From Proteles cristata cristata (taxonomy: Eukaryota; Chordata; Mammalia; Carnivora; Hyaenidae): a stretch of DNA of 64,000 nucleotides. Location of the stretch: the NCBI GenBank assembly GCA_017311185.1, contig JAESUZ010002878.1, positions 1-64,000 on the forward strand. The letters are read 5' to 3'. A model generated the notes under the pieces. It was not told the origin of the DNA. It made no database searches and was given only the letters and a program-made list of their open reading frames with translations. This document shows positions 22,986-34,695 of the stretch, in pieces. Numbering within the stretch: position 1 is the first letter of the stretch; every line of letters begins with the position of its first letter. The translations under genes and the position numbers were made by a program.

Positions 22986-23890
22986 AATATCCTGATAGGT
23001 GTCCTATGATTCACTTTGGTTTGTTTCCCTCTTTCTAACAGATATATGTAAATATATGTAAGTACCACTATGTAAAATTAAAAATTCATTCATGACCATA
23101 GTAGATAATAGATATTCAAGAATGAATATAAGAAATGAGGCTAAGCCAGAAGAAGTACACAAAATGCCCTTTTGAAAGCCTAGAACAATCCTTATATGGA
23201 AATACTGTATATATATATATGTATCTTTTACTATAGAATTTCTATTTTCCAGTGAGAGTGAAAAATGAGGAAGTCCACAGTGTAAACATCTGTAGATAAT
23301 TAAAACACACATATAGGTAAACAAAACCAAATATAGTAAGACTTCCTGGACAACTACAGAGAAAATACAGGCTGTACATATAGTTAATGGGCAGGGGTCT
23401 GCTGGCTACTGAAATTTACATCTAAATGCGGAAATACCACACTATAGATGAGAGTTTTGAAAAATGGTCAGGAGAAAAGCTACATAAATGCAATGAATCT
23501 ATAACTGTAATTAATTCAATAAGGAAAGATTAAAAATGAAAATTTAGATTTTTTTTGAAACAGCACAGTAAGGTATATCCAGAGATTAATAATGACAGTA
23601 AATAACTAGGATTATCTGGTGTTTTCTACTAAATAGCACTTAAAATAACTGCAATCAATTTGTAATCAACTAAAACCTCAATTCTTATTTTGGTAATGTC
23701 TTTTGGGTAAAGAAATGATATTTATAATTTCCAATTCAGATTATAATCACTTTAAAGATAGATATAGCACACCTTTTTTTACTGAGTCCCATGAAATCTC
23801 TACACAGCCCTCTTTCCTATTTACAATAATAAATTTACAGCAGCATTCATAATAAAATAAACATCCTAGGCATCTATGGTGGCTCTAGCC
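22986..23890. other. Unassigned AT-rich sequence
   Basis: Includes a short (TA)n at about 23208-23222. Nothing else recognised. Confidence 0.4.
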
Positions 23891-23899
23891 AGTCTGAGA

Positions 23900-24080
23900 G
23901 CATGGTTTCAACATACACTAGCTGGTTAACTTGGGCATAATCCTTGACTACGGTTGATGTCAGTTACCTTACCTATAGGTTGGGGGAGAATTATTATCAG
24001 CAGTTTCTAAGTCCATATTATAAAAATGAATAAATATTAACAAACTGGACATTAACATATATGTAATGCATAGGTTCCAA
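23900..24080 (-). repeat. Possible MIR fragment, antisense
   Basis: CTGGTTAACTTGGGCATAAT, GTTACCTTACCTATAGGTTG, then ATAAAAATGAATAAATATTA follow the antisense MIR order, but with much divergence. Confidence 0.45.
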
Positions 24081-25560
24081 ATTTTTACAGCTGGAGTAAC
24101 AACTGGCATTTAACAGTACAATTAACAGTGAACAATGATGATGCAAATCCAAGCAGTTAGAGGTCAGAGCCTGAATTCTCAGAAAATAGGTTACCTTCTT
24201 CTTCCAATAGTTTAATTAGTAATAGTCATCTTTATATGCATGACTTTGTTTCATACACATTGAGTATTTTATTGCAGAAAGTATGATCATTAATATGGAT
24301 ATTGTACTGACCATAGTCTCTAAGTTGCTTTTATGAATGTAGTCATGGTATCAGACTGTTTATTATCACTTCCTTCTCGTAAAATTATAGAGCATGAAAC
24401 AAATTCTAGTTGTTTGGATTCCCAATAAAAGTGATTTCTCAGTAGATGCTATTAAAAAACAGAAGAATAAACATATCCCAAGTTAGATTTCAGAATAAGC
24501 ACTGTAGGTAAAATAATTTCCTGTTGTTTGCCAAATGTAAATTTAAACTTCATGCAGCAGGCTGACGACAGAACTGAAGCTAATCTTGTGAATGGTGAAC
24601 TATCAGTGGAACAGTCAAAAAGAAAATGTAACCTATAAGAAAACCTCTCAATTAACAAACTGAATGCAGTTATTTGTCAGAATCCTAGCCAGTTAAATAA
24701 ATCTCTAACTTCATGTAATGATGGCTTTCACTTTTGTTTTTTGTCACCCCTCTATTAGACATTTTAGTTTATGTCAAAAAGGTGATTTTATTGGCTATTA
24801 CAAGCTATTCGTATTAAGAGTAATATTGAACATCTGAGTGGAGTATACTGATGCATTAGCTATGGCATTCCATTTCTCACAAGATTGTTAATCAAAATAA
24901 ATGAAAGAAGAAATTCACCCTTTTCTAAAAAGAATGAGACCTATTCTAGAAGAGACAGATGATACAATAATTTCAATATACTGAGTTGATGTCTTGACCT
25001 GGTTGAAATAAAATCTTGAAAGTTTAGTTTCCATCATATCATACAAATAACTACTTTAGATTCAATTAATGAAGAAATGCAGAAATTTCTTTTGTCCAAC
25101 TGAGTAGTTACATCTCAGTATGCCACCAAAGACTAAAAATATTTTTTAATCTTTTGTTCCCTATGATCTTACCTTTGGGATCATACCTGGGGAATCATGA
25201 ATACTTACAAATATGTTAACACAGTTTTAAGCATTCTATGCAAATTTAAAACTTTAAGTATTCCCAATCTTTACACCACAGAAAATACATAAGAATGCTG
25301 CAAAAATACAAGTAGCTTAAATTCATTGTAACTTTTTCATTTATTTTAGAAAGAAATATTTAGGAAAGAAATCAGAGGAAGTTATATGTGATATTTCAGT
25401 CATTTGAGGTTTCAAAGATTAATATATTAATTTTCCTCAGCAAGCTAGAAAGATATAGAGATGATAGATCTGTCACTAACCAGCATATTAAGATCTTTAG
25501 TTTTGAGATTCTGAGCACATTATTTGTGGGACATTTCCTGTTGAATGTGCTAATGATAAT
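24081..25560. other. Unassigned AT-rich sequence
   Basis: About 1.5 kb with no recognised repeat or coding frame. Confidence 0.4.
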
Positions 25561-25589
25561 AAAAACTCAACATGACAAAAATTGACTTC

Positions 25590-26105
25590 ATTTCCCCTTT
25601 GTTGACCCTGAATCTACTCCATGGATCAGACCTACTTTACACCTGCTTTTGCTAACTTCATGCAACGGCACCAATTTCTACCAATCATGAAAAGTAAAAT
25701 TCCATAAATGGTCCAGGTCTCTACTTCTTCTATTGATATACTTAGCTAACCACTTACTGACTTCTATTAAGTTAACTTTTGAGTATCTCTCAAACATCTT
25801 TTCGAGTCATCCCTGCGGTTGATTACTTACTTTAGACCACCTTGAAATCTCCAGAAGTACTACAGATACTTTCCAAGTAATCCCTCCGCTCAATACATTT
25901 TACTTCTTCACATCAAATTTTCATACAACGAGGAGAGTAGTCAAGCCAAAGCACAAATTAAACCATCACCTTTCCTTTTGTGAAACACTTAAGTAGACCA
26001 TCTACGACCTAGTTATTTATATTTCTCTAGTCCAATTTTGTCCTTCATGTCTCCACTGGCACCTCACACTTTTATGACTGATTCTAAAACTTCTTGTTTC
26101 AAAAA
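25590..26105. repeat. Possible ancient repeat, family unclear
   Basis: C/T-rich segments such as GAGTATCTCTCAAACATCTT and CCTGCGGTTGATTACTTACT followed by TTAGACCACCTTGAAATCTC vaguely recall an old mammalian LINE-like repeat. The match is too weak for a name. Confidence 0.3.
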
Positions 26106-26993
26106 TAAACTAAAATATTAGTAGCATGGTATCACTGCAAAGGCTGGTTACTCCGTACAAGATGTTCTCCCCAGGCGGGGATACATTCCTATTCACCCAA
26201 TAATTGTACACATGTGGCATTTTTTTGCATGTAAAAATTTCCCTGATCTTTCCATAGGATTTATGACCTTTCCTTAGTTTCTCCCCATTTGATAAAGCTT
26301 TCATCATTGTTTATATGGGAAACCAAATTTGTTGACATTATATTCAGATATACACACATCTTCTTCCTCCCTTTCTTTTTTCTTTATGTACCTAAACCAT
26401 TTTATTTCCCTCAGGATTCTTCACCAGGAGAGTAGAGCTTAGTTTTTGTTAAATCTAGTAAAGTTGTTCTAATTCATAATTCACATAGGCTCACAAGTAA
26501 ATGTACGGTCTCTGTTAGGTAAAATACATTTCTTTTCAAATTTCCACATATATCTTACTACTATTTCTCAAGATATGGAGTGGATTCATAATAGACTTGT
26601 ACCACATATTTAACTTTGTGGTGGTAAAGTAAAAATAGTTTTCCACTCTTATTTTCAGTAGCATGAGATTAGGAATGACTGGTCCAGATTTTCCTCTGAG
26701 TAAATATCTGGCTATATCATGGAATGATGTCATTATCTTATAGCCAAATACAATATTGTATTCTAATTTGCATGGCCATCTACCTTGACATGGCGACTAA
26801 CATCAGTTATTGTCATGACAGCTAACATCAGACCTCCTTGGATCTGTTTATATCATCTCTGTTTGCCTTCTTGGGTCTAGTGTGATTCCCATATAATTAT
26901 GAAAAAGGAGGTTCGCTCATAGCTTTTAGCAACAGAGTTACCCCATATCAAAACTTGTTCTCTCTCATGTGAAAACTATTCACATTAAAGTAA
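26106..26993. other. Unassigned sequence
   Basis: No recognised element. Short open frames on the minus strand (26110-26307, 26536-26733) lack features of real genes. Confidence 0.35.
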
Positions 26994-27001
26994 CAATGAA
27001 G

Positions 27002-27219
27002 GGACATTTATTTTAATTGTTTAATGTTTATTCATATTTTTTGAGAGACATAGAAACAGAGCAGGTGGAGAGGGGCAAAGAGAGAGGGAGACAGAGAATC
27101 TGAAGCAGGTTCCAGGCTCAGAGCTGCAAGCACAGACCCGGACACGGGTTCCTCCACGAACCATGATATCCACGAACCATGAGATCATGACCTGAGCAGA
27201 CTGACCCACCCAGGTACCC
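27002..27219 (-). repeat. CAN-SINE with a short internal tandem duplication
   Basis: Minus-strand SINE with TSD CAATGAAG at 26994-27001 and 27220-27227. Within the tRNA-like part, CCACGAACCATGATAT is followed directly by CCACGAACCATGAGAT (about 27153-27184), a 16-bp tandem duplication absent from other copies. The adjacent B-box area and part of the head are shortened. Confidence 0.93.
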
Positions 27220-27227
27220 CAATGAAG

Positions 27228-27618
27228 AAAAATTTAGAATGATTAAATCAAGGGTCTCCTTCTGTATGGCCAGACTAAATAAATTTCTATACATGTGTCC
27301 ACAAGATTTGTGTAGGAAGCAGAGAGCTAAACATGAAGAAAGATGGGAACTTTGTTCCTCAGGTATTTTCCTTAAATCCTCCAATATTTTGCCATCCCAC
27401 CTTTTAAGAACAGAGAGGAGTTCCATACCTGGGCTGTATTATAGGCTAATGCTTATTCTTTCTTCTTAGTTTTATACTCGTACATGTGACAGGAAAGGAA
27501 AATCTCCCCTAGCTTCACAGCCCTTCTTGCTTGTGACCGCCATTTTATAAAACTTTAGTATAATTAACAACTGCAGCCAAGGGCTCATGAAATTAAAAAA
27601 AAAATACATTTCCCTTTG
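27228..27618. other. Unassigned sequence
   Basis: No recognised element. Overlapping short frames on both strands (27118-27469) extend out of the preceding SINE and look like chance frames. Confidence 0.35.
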
Positions 27619-27633
27619 AACTGCTTAGATATC

Positions 27634-27831
27634 GGGGTGCCTGAGTGGCTCACTTGGTTAAGCATCTGACTTCAGCTCAGGTCATGAACTGATAATTTAT
27701 GAGTTCAACCCCCAAATCTGGCTCTGTGCTGATAGCTCGGAGCCTAGAGCCTGCTTCAGATTCTGCGTCTCCCTCTCTCTGCTCCTCCTCTGCTCACTCT
27801 CTCTCTCTAAGTAAACATTAAAAAAAAATTT
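27634..27831 (+). repeat. CAN-SINE (felid SINEC type)
   Basis: Plus-strand copy starting GGGGTGCCTGAGTGGCTCAC with a perfect 15-bp TSD, AACTGCTTAGATATC, at 27619-27633 and 27832-27846. The B box has decayed (GAGTTCAACCC). Confidence 0.97.
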
Positions 27832-27846
27832 AACTGCTTAGATATC

Positions 27847-28394
27847 AAGTCCATAGTCCCATAGTTGAAAATCACATTAAAACAATGAATTGTCAAATCT
27901 ACAGGATGGACATACATTCACTTAAGCATCAATGAGTTGGATGCTCTGAGGCAAAAAGACTTATAGATTATAAAAACATCTAAAATTTATATAATGCTCT
28001 CACTGTTAAATAAAATCAGGCATAAGCCTGAATATGAGGCAATATTTTTCCTCATATGAACATAATATATGCATATTAAATATATAAATCATGAATGTAC
28101 AATCACATATCATATATATCAGGAACATATAGACAGAATATATTTAAAGAAATGACCTTTTATATTTAAGTTTTATATATTCTACTGTATATAAAATGCT
28201 CTTTCAGTTACTTTGTTTTGACAACAAAGTTCAAGAAATACTTACTGATATTAACTTAATTTAGGAAATTTAGGGATATGTTTATAGCTGCCAGTTGACA
28301 GGATTAGTAACTAAGGAGGCTAATAAACTTCCTCCAGTTATGTATTTCTAGGTTATTTCACTATAGTTTGAAATATATATTAAATATACTATCA
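27847..28394. other. Unassigned AT-rich sequence
   Basis: No recognised element. ATATAT-rich in places. Confidence 0.4.
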
Positions 28395-28640
28395 TACAAT
28401 GATTAACACCAAAAGCTTGGAAGTCAAAGTGTTTTGACTCAAAAGTTGGCCCAGCTACCAGGACTGGAGGTAAATTTAGGAAAATATTTAACTTCTATTT
28501 CATCATCTGTAAAATGTGGACAATTTATTAATAAATTATATTATATTGTTTTCAGGACTAAATGAATTATATATGACAAGTGCTTACAATGTAACCATGG
28601 GAAAATCAATGAATAAGTGCTAAATACTATAAACAGTACT
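28395..28640 (-). repeat. MIR SINE, antisense
   Basis: The plus strand shows AATATTTAACTTCTATTTCA, TCATCTGTAAAATGTGGACA, TTTCAGGACTAAATGAATTA and TATGACAAGTGCTTACAATG, the classic antisense MIR order (TTTCCTCATCTGTAAAATGGGG … GGATTAAATGAG … GTGCTTAGAA). Confidence 0.85.
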
Positions 28641-28929
28641 TCCTCATTCAAGAATAAAATCTATTCCCATGGTACTTTTGCCTTACTTTTAATACTAATT
28701 TAAGGAGAAAAGAAAAAAAATATATATATATATTCTCAAGTATTTGAAAATAGTTTGTAACTCAGCATATCATACAGTTTCATATTATTCCTTACCCTGT
28801 TTTCCACTGATAAATAAATCCCAATTAGTCTAAAATGTCTAAGATGTTTACAAAGAACTAAACTCTGTATCCTACCTTGATTTTTGACTATGCATATTCA
28901 CTGCCAATAATCTTTCTGTTTTTCTAGGC
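28641..28929. other. Unassigned, with a (TA)n tract
   Basis: (TA)n at about 28719-28731 follows an A-run. Otherwise nothing recognised. Confidence 0.45.
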
Positions 28930-29257
28930 ATTAGGGGTATTATACACCACACTGAAATTTTTATAACTACAAAAATATTCTGCAAATGGAATCAATACAG
29001 AATACTACCTTTTCAGATGTATTCCCTTCTCAGTAGATGTCTTTGTGATATATTCAAGTTGCTATGCATATCAACAGGCGTTTTTTCTTTGTAATTGCTG
29101 AGTTATGTTCCATGATATGAATGTACTACAGTGTATTTAACTGTTCTTTTGTTGAAGGACATTTGATATGTTTCAGATTTTGGTTGTTACCAAAAAAGCT
29201 GGCATCAACATTCATGTTTGGGCTTTTGTGTCATGTTGTCATTTATCTACTATGAAT

Positions 29258-29522
29258 TTTTTTAAACGTTTGTTTATTTTTGAGAGAGACAGAACATGAG
29301 TGGCAGAGGAGAGGGGGAGGGAGGGAGGAAGGGGGAGGGAGGGAGAGGGAGAGGGAGAGGGGGAGGGAGAGGGAGAGAGAGAGAGAGAGAGAGAATCCCA
29401 AGCAGGCCCAGGCTCTGAGCTGCCAGCACAGAGCCTTATTCAGAGCTGTAACCCACAAACTGGAAGATCATAACCTGAGCCAAAGTCAAACACTTAACCC
29501 ACTGAGCCACTCAGGTGCTCCT
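29258..29522 (-). repeat. CAN-SINE with expanded GGGAGA tract
   Basis: Minus-strand SINE inside the L1. TSD 15/17: ATTTaTCTACTATgAAT at 29241-29257 and ATTTcTCTACTATaAAT at 29523-29539. The CT-rich body has grown into an 85-bp GA-rich microsatellite (29305-29395), making this one of the longest copies here. Confidence 0.95.
29305..29395. repeat. (GGGAGA)n/(GA)n microsatellite
   Basis: GAGGGGGAGGGAGGGAGGAA followed by further GGGAGA and GA units inside the SINE body. The open frames across it on both strands (29243-29458, 29280-29537) only translate the repeat. Confidence 0.95.
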
Positions 29523-30614
29523 ATTTCTCTACTATAAATAACCAGGAGTCTAACTGCTGGTTCACACAATATTTGCATGTTTAATTTCTTAAGAGAATCC
29601 CTGAATTTTAAAAAATTGCAGAATGGCTGTACCATTTTACAATCCCACCACCAGTGTATGAGTTAAACAGATATTCCACAATCTGGCCATTATACACCAG
29701 TGTCACTGTTTATTATTTTAGTGATTTTGATACATGTGTTGTGATACCTTTTTACAGTTTTAGTGATAAACTCCCTAATGCCTAATGATGTTGAATGTCT
29801 TAAACATACATATTTACCATCTCTATATCCTTTTGATATGTTTATTCATGTCTTTTGCTCATTTAAAAATTGATTATTTTTTAATTTTTAGTTTTGTGAC
29901 TTTTTGATAATTTCTAAATACTAATTTTTATTGTTTTGTGCATTACAAGTATTTTCTTTTTGCCTTAGCTTGAATTTTTATCCTCTTTACATGATATTTA
30001 TAGAGCAAGTTTTTAGTTTTGATGAAGCCAATTGATCAAGTTTTCTATTTTATGGGTCAAGCTTTTAGTATCAAATAAAAGAATTATTTGCTTAGCTTTA
30101 GATCCTGAAGTTTTTATTTTTTTGGTGATGTATGTCCATTTGTTGCACCAGCACCATTTGTTGCAAAGGCTATATTTCTTCCATTAAAATACATTTGTAA
30201 CTTCATGTGTTAAATTAGTTGGAAAATATTTGTGTGGTCTATTTCTGAAATCTCTATTCTATTCCACTTATCTGTGTGTCTATCTCCGTCAATACCATAC
30301 AGTCTTGGGTTACTATAGGTATACAGAAGTTTCTGAAATTATTTTGAAAACTTTCTTTCCAAAATTATGTTATTCTATTTTCTCTGCCTTTCCATATACA
30401 TTTTAGAATTATTTATGTTTACAATAAAAAGTTTTATTGGAATTTGGATAGGAAATTGTGCTAAATCTCTTCAATTTGTTGAAAAGAGGCAAATTTACTA
30501 TGTTGAATCTTCGATACCATTTGCATGATAGGTCTATGACTCTCTGCTTTGATTACTTTCATGATTATTTAAAAATTTTTCAGTAAAAATCTGTACTTGA
30601 ATTTTTTATTTGTA

Positions 30615-31002
30615 TTTTACACATACCTCACTATAGGTGAGATCCTACGGTATTTGTCTTTCATTGTGTGATTTACTTTACTTAGTATAATCTTCTCAAT
30701 GTCCATCCATATTTTTGGAAATGGCAAGATTTCCTCCATTATTTTTTTAAATGGTGGAATGGGGGATACAATATATAACATGGTGACTATAGTCAATAAT
30801 GTATTGTATATGTGTAAGTTGCTATGAGTAAATCTTAAAAGTTCTTATCACAAGAAAAACATCTTAACCATGTATGGTGATGAGTGTTAAATAGTCATAT
30901 TGTGATAATTTCACAATATATACACACATTGAATTAATTATATTGTACATTCTAAGCTAATTTAATGTTATGTCAATTATATCTCAATATTTTTCTAAAA
31001 AT
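30615..31002 (+). mobile_element. Short 5'-inverted (twin-primed) L1 nested in an antisense L1
   Basis: Left block (to about 30745) is antisense: CACTATAGGTGAGATCCTAC, GTCCATCCATATTTTTGGAA, TGGCAAGATTTCCTCC. Right block is sense L1 3' UTR: ACATGGTGACTATAGTCAAT, then TCACAATATATACACACATT and TGTCAATTATATCTCAATAT, ending in a short A-rich tail. The antisense block is the part of L1 lying just upstream of the sense block, which is the twin-priming geometry. The host L1 continues on both sides. Confidence 0.75.
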
Positions 31003-31446
31003 AACTATTAAATTATGGTATTCTAGAGATTATATGCAGAGATGATAATGTCATCTGTAAAAAGAGATGCTTTCAATTTTTCCCCATTTTTTTCCTTCTG
31101 ACCTGTACACTTTTATTTCCTTTATTGTCTAGTATTAACTACAACTTCTAGTTCTCTACTGAATAATGATGATGACAGTAGAAACTCATTATGAATCTTA
31201 AAGACAAAGCATTATTAGTTCAATTTTCAGTATAACCTTAGTGGAAGGTCTTCTGAAATTTTTAAATGATTCTTTATTGTTTTCCTGAGAGTTTTTATAA
31301 GGAATGTGTATTGAATTTTGTCAAAAAAACATTTCTGCCTCAATTAATGTGATTAAGATATTTTTCTTCTTTAACCTTTAATATGGTGCATTAAATTGAA
31401 TGATTTCTAATATCAAACTGACCTCATAGGAGGATTTGGGCATGCT

Positions 31447-31447
<1 letters not shown>

Positions 31448-31477
<30 letters not shown>
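31448..31477. repeat. (TTA)n microsatellite
   Basis: About ten TTA units in the antisense L1 RT region. Confidence 0.95.
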
Positions 31478-32197
31478 CATCATTATGTAGTGGTAAATAT
31501 TGTTTGGTAATACTTTGTTACAAATTTGTTTCTATATATATGACAGATATTAGTCTGTCTTTCTTTCCCTTTTTTTTCTTTTCTTTTTAGATATTCCTTT
31601 CATTGTTTTGGTATCAGGGAAATTTTAATTTTACCAAAAAAAAAGAAAAAAAGAAGAAAGGAAAAAATTGGGAGGTAGTTCTTTCTATTTTCTGTGAGAG
31701 ACTGTATAGAATTCATTGTTCTTTAAATATTTGGGAGAACTATCCAAGAAAATCATTTGAATGGAGAGTTTTCTTTTTTAGTTGTTTTAAAGAAATTATA
31801 TTTCCTTAACAGTTATAGGATGATTCAAATTATCTAACCTATACTGGATGCATTGTAATAGCTCATGTTTTTCTAGGGATTGGCCCATTTTATGTAACTT
31901 GTAAAATGTATGTGTGAAGAGTGTTTCACAGTATTCTCTTTATCCTGTTAATGTCTTCAGGGTCTATAATGAAGTTGCCTATTAAATTTTTGCAATGAGT
32001 AATTTGTGTTTTATCTCTTCTTTGTCAAACCTGCAAGAAGTTTATCAAATATACAGATCTTTACAAAGGATCTTTACAAAGTCAACTTATTTCGTTGACT
32101 CTATTTTTTTCTGTAAAATTCCATTTTTTCTACTCTTTGTAACCTTCTTCCTTCTACTTGCTTTGACTTCATTTACTGTTTTTCAAGGTCCTTGAGG

Positions 32198-32572
32198 CAT
32201 TTTATGGACTAAATGTTTATCCTCTCTCCATCCCCAAACTATGTGTTGAAGCCTTAAAAGCCACTTTGCCCCTTTTGACTATATATGGAGATAGGAAAGT
32301 AATTAAGGTTATAGAACTTGCAACCTTGATCCAATAGAAGTAGTGTCCTTAGAAGAGACACCAAAGAACTTGTTCTCTGTCTCCATGATGTGAATACACA
32401 GTGAAAAGACAACCATCTACACCCAAAAAAAGAAAGCTTACCAGACACTAATCCTGCTCGCACCTTGACCTGGACACCCAGTCTCTAGAACTGTGAGAAA
32501 ATAAATTTCAGCTGTTTAAGCCACCCAGCCTGTAGGCTTATGTCTCTGGTAGCCCGAAGTGACTGATACAAG
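32198..32572 (+). mobile_element. MLT1-type solo LTR (ERVL-MaLR)
   Basis: Starts TTATGGACTAAATGTTTATC and continues CTATGTGTTGAAGCCTTAAA, ATGGAGATAGGAAAGTAATT, TTGATCCAATAGAAGTAGTG, AGAACTGTGAGAAAATAAAT, TTCAGCTGTTTAAGCCACCC and GTGACTGATACA. This matches the MLT1 LTR order through the AATAAA signal to the 3' end. A solo LTR with no internal region, inserted into the older L1. Confidence 0.88.
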
Positions 32573-33000
32573 ATAGAAGCTTAGATTATTAATCTGAGTC
32601 ATTTCTACTGTTCTTATATATGCATTTGTTACTACGAATTTATCTCTCTGTACTTCTTTAGCTGTATCCCACATACCTTAATACATGTGGTTTCCTGGTT
32701 TCCTTTTCATTCAGTTCAATGTGTGCATGTGCGTGCACATGTGTGGGTTTGCACCCGCGCTTATGAACTCCGCTTTGACCCATTGATTATTCAGAAGTAT
32801 GCTATTTTTGTTTCCTAGTACTTTGGGGATTTTTCTCATTGTCTTTCTCTTTTATGGCATCGTAATCAGAGAACCCAGTTTTTGAAAACTTCCATTATTT
32901 TAAATTTGCTGAGATTTCTTTCATAGCCCCAGATTATAGTCTATCTTGATATGTGTTGCAGGAGCACTTGATGAAGAGTGGCTTCTGCTGAATTTGGTGA

Positions 33001-33961
33001 AATGTTCTATAAAATATCAATTAGGAACCCAATTATATCATTTCAGCCTAAACCACATGAACTTTTAGGCTTCCACTACGCTGGCAGGGATGTGGGTGGG
33101 TGGCAACAGTTTTTCTGTGGTGTTGGTCTGGAGTACTACAGTTATCATCTACAAGCTTTTGGTCTTGCTAGGCTACTGCTTCCTACCCTTTGGCTAGAGA
33201 GAACAGGCTTTTGTTGGGATGTTTCTTTTGTCTGCACTCTGTTTTTTCTAGTTGCTAGTTTCTTCAGCTCTAAGTATGTGATACAGGAAGCAGAACAAAA
33301 ACAAAAATAGGAATCTCACTATAATGAAGTTCCTTGGATCCTTAGGCCCCTTCCTGATTTGTCTTCTTCTGACTGCTGAATATATAATTTCATCGATTTG
33401 TATTTACATTCAGATGAAAGACTAGGAAAAGTATGTCTATTGCTTCTTCCTGGAAGTCCTGTAAAAATCATTTAAGCTTAAAAATCTCAGTTATTTTTAC
33501 TCATGTTGCTATTAAGCTATACTTTCTTTGTTGTGTGTTCATACAGGGAAGTTTTTAACCATAAGTGAGACTTTCATATATATCCATAATGCAACTGCTC
33601 TTTTCAAAATAGCTTACTATTTCAACAAGTTAAAATTTTAACATAAATTTTTACCAGCTATCTTTGTTGTGCTTTCCCGTAAATGTCATCTGCAAATTTG
33701 ACATTTTACATAGATTTATTCAAGTTATTAATACAATCTTGAACAGATGTAAGATAAAACTCCAAATAAAGTCATCACATACTGCGTTTTGTCATTCACT
33801 TATTTATGCACGCAACCAGAAATTGTTTTGGAAATGCTTTCTAATGACCAGTTATCGTACAGACTAAAACTGTATAAATTATATAAACAACTATCATGTA
33901 AACCATAAAAATCTAATCTAACGTAAGATCAACAAAAAAATTTCTACTACAAAATGTTTAC
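33001..33961. other. Partly L1-like or unassigned sequence
   Basis: The first 400 bases may still be antisense L1. An open frame of 110 codons (32978-33310) starts at this edge and shows no recognisable domain. From 33420 on nothing is recognised. Confidence 0.35.
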
Positions 33962-33976
33962 AAAATGAGGGAGATG

Positions 33977-34199
33977 AGGGGCGCCTGGGTGGCTTAGTCG
34001 GTTAAGCGTCCGACTTTCGCTTAGGTCATGACCTCGCGGTTCGTGGGTTCGGGCCCCGCGTCAGGCTCTGTGCTGACTGCCAGCTCAGAGCCTGGAGCCT
34101 GTTTTGGAGTCTGTGACTCCCTCTCTCTCTGACCCTCCCCTGCTCATGCTGTCTCTCTCTCTCTCTCTGCTAGAAATAAATAAAAAAATGTTTTAAAAA
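33977..34199 (+). repeat. CAN-SINE, younger felid subfamily, near-consensus
   Basis: Plus-strand full-length copy starting AGGGGCGCCTGGGTGGCTTA, with TTTCGCTTAGGTCATGACC, a B-box variant (GGGTTCGGGCC), GACTGCCAGCTCAGAG and CTAGAAATAAATAAA. Perfect 15-bp TSD AAAATGAGGGAGATG at 33962-33976 and 34200-34214. Among the youngest-looking insertions in the window. Confidence 0.98.
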
Positions 34200-34534
34200 A
34201 AAATGAGGGAGATGCTTATACATACATTTTAGGAAATATAAAGTGAGTATTAAAATAAATCATATACAATTTATAAATTACGGTGATTGCATAGGATAAA
34301 AATAAAGAGGATTCCTGAGATATAGAAAAGGCATTAAATATAGTTTACCTACTGATAAGCAGAGACTAGATCCTATGGTCTCATCACAAATTCCCAAGTG
34401 TATGTATATGAAAGACACTTCCGATCTCTAAGAACTTTAATATTAGTGGTAATATTAAGAGCACCATTACTAGAAGCAGGATGAAAGAGTATACTGGACA
34501 CTGTTGGAATGACTGTTTCCTGAAAGTGAAGGCA

Positions 34535-34695
34535 AACTTATGCAGGCAAATATTATTATGATTCTCTTTAGGTTTAGTAAGAGGAAATAATGTGTTACAT
34601 AATTACCTAATTCAGACTTCGCTGACCTGGATTCAAACCCTGAGCTGCCTTACTCCAAAATACGAGTTCTTAATCGCTTATTGTTTCTGCCACAT
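34535..34695 (+). repeat. MIR SINE fragment
   Basis: ATTATTATGATTCTCTTTAG, then GACCTGGATTCAAACCCTGA, CCTTACTCCAAAATACGAGT and TCTTAATCGCTTATTG follow the 3' half of MIR (GGATTCGAACCC … CTCTTAACCACTA). Confidence 0.65.

Larger units (their letters stand above)
28930..33000 (-). mobile_element. Long LINE L1 (L1M-type), antisense, multiply interrupted
   Basis: Antisense order from 3' end to the ORF2 endonuclease region: GAATGTACTACAGTGTATTT, CAGAATGGCTGTACCATTTT, CAGCACCATTTGTTGCAAAG, CTCTATTCTATTCCACTTAT, GATAATGTCATCTGTAAAAA, TGAATTTTGTCAAAAAAACA, and near the right end TTTGACCCATTGATTATTCA. Interrupted by a SINE (29258-29522), a twin-primed L1 (about 30615-31002), a (TTA)n tract and an MLT1 LTR (32198-32572). 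ORF2 is full of stops and frameshifts, so it is a fossil. The right boundary is approximate; L1-derived sequence may continue to about 33.4 kb. Confidence 0.8.

Noticed and set aside
32978..33310. 110-codon frame, plus strand
   Set aside because: Begins at the edge of an antisense L1 and shows no domain. It could be L1-derived; not enough for a gene.
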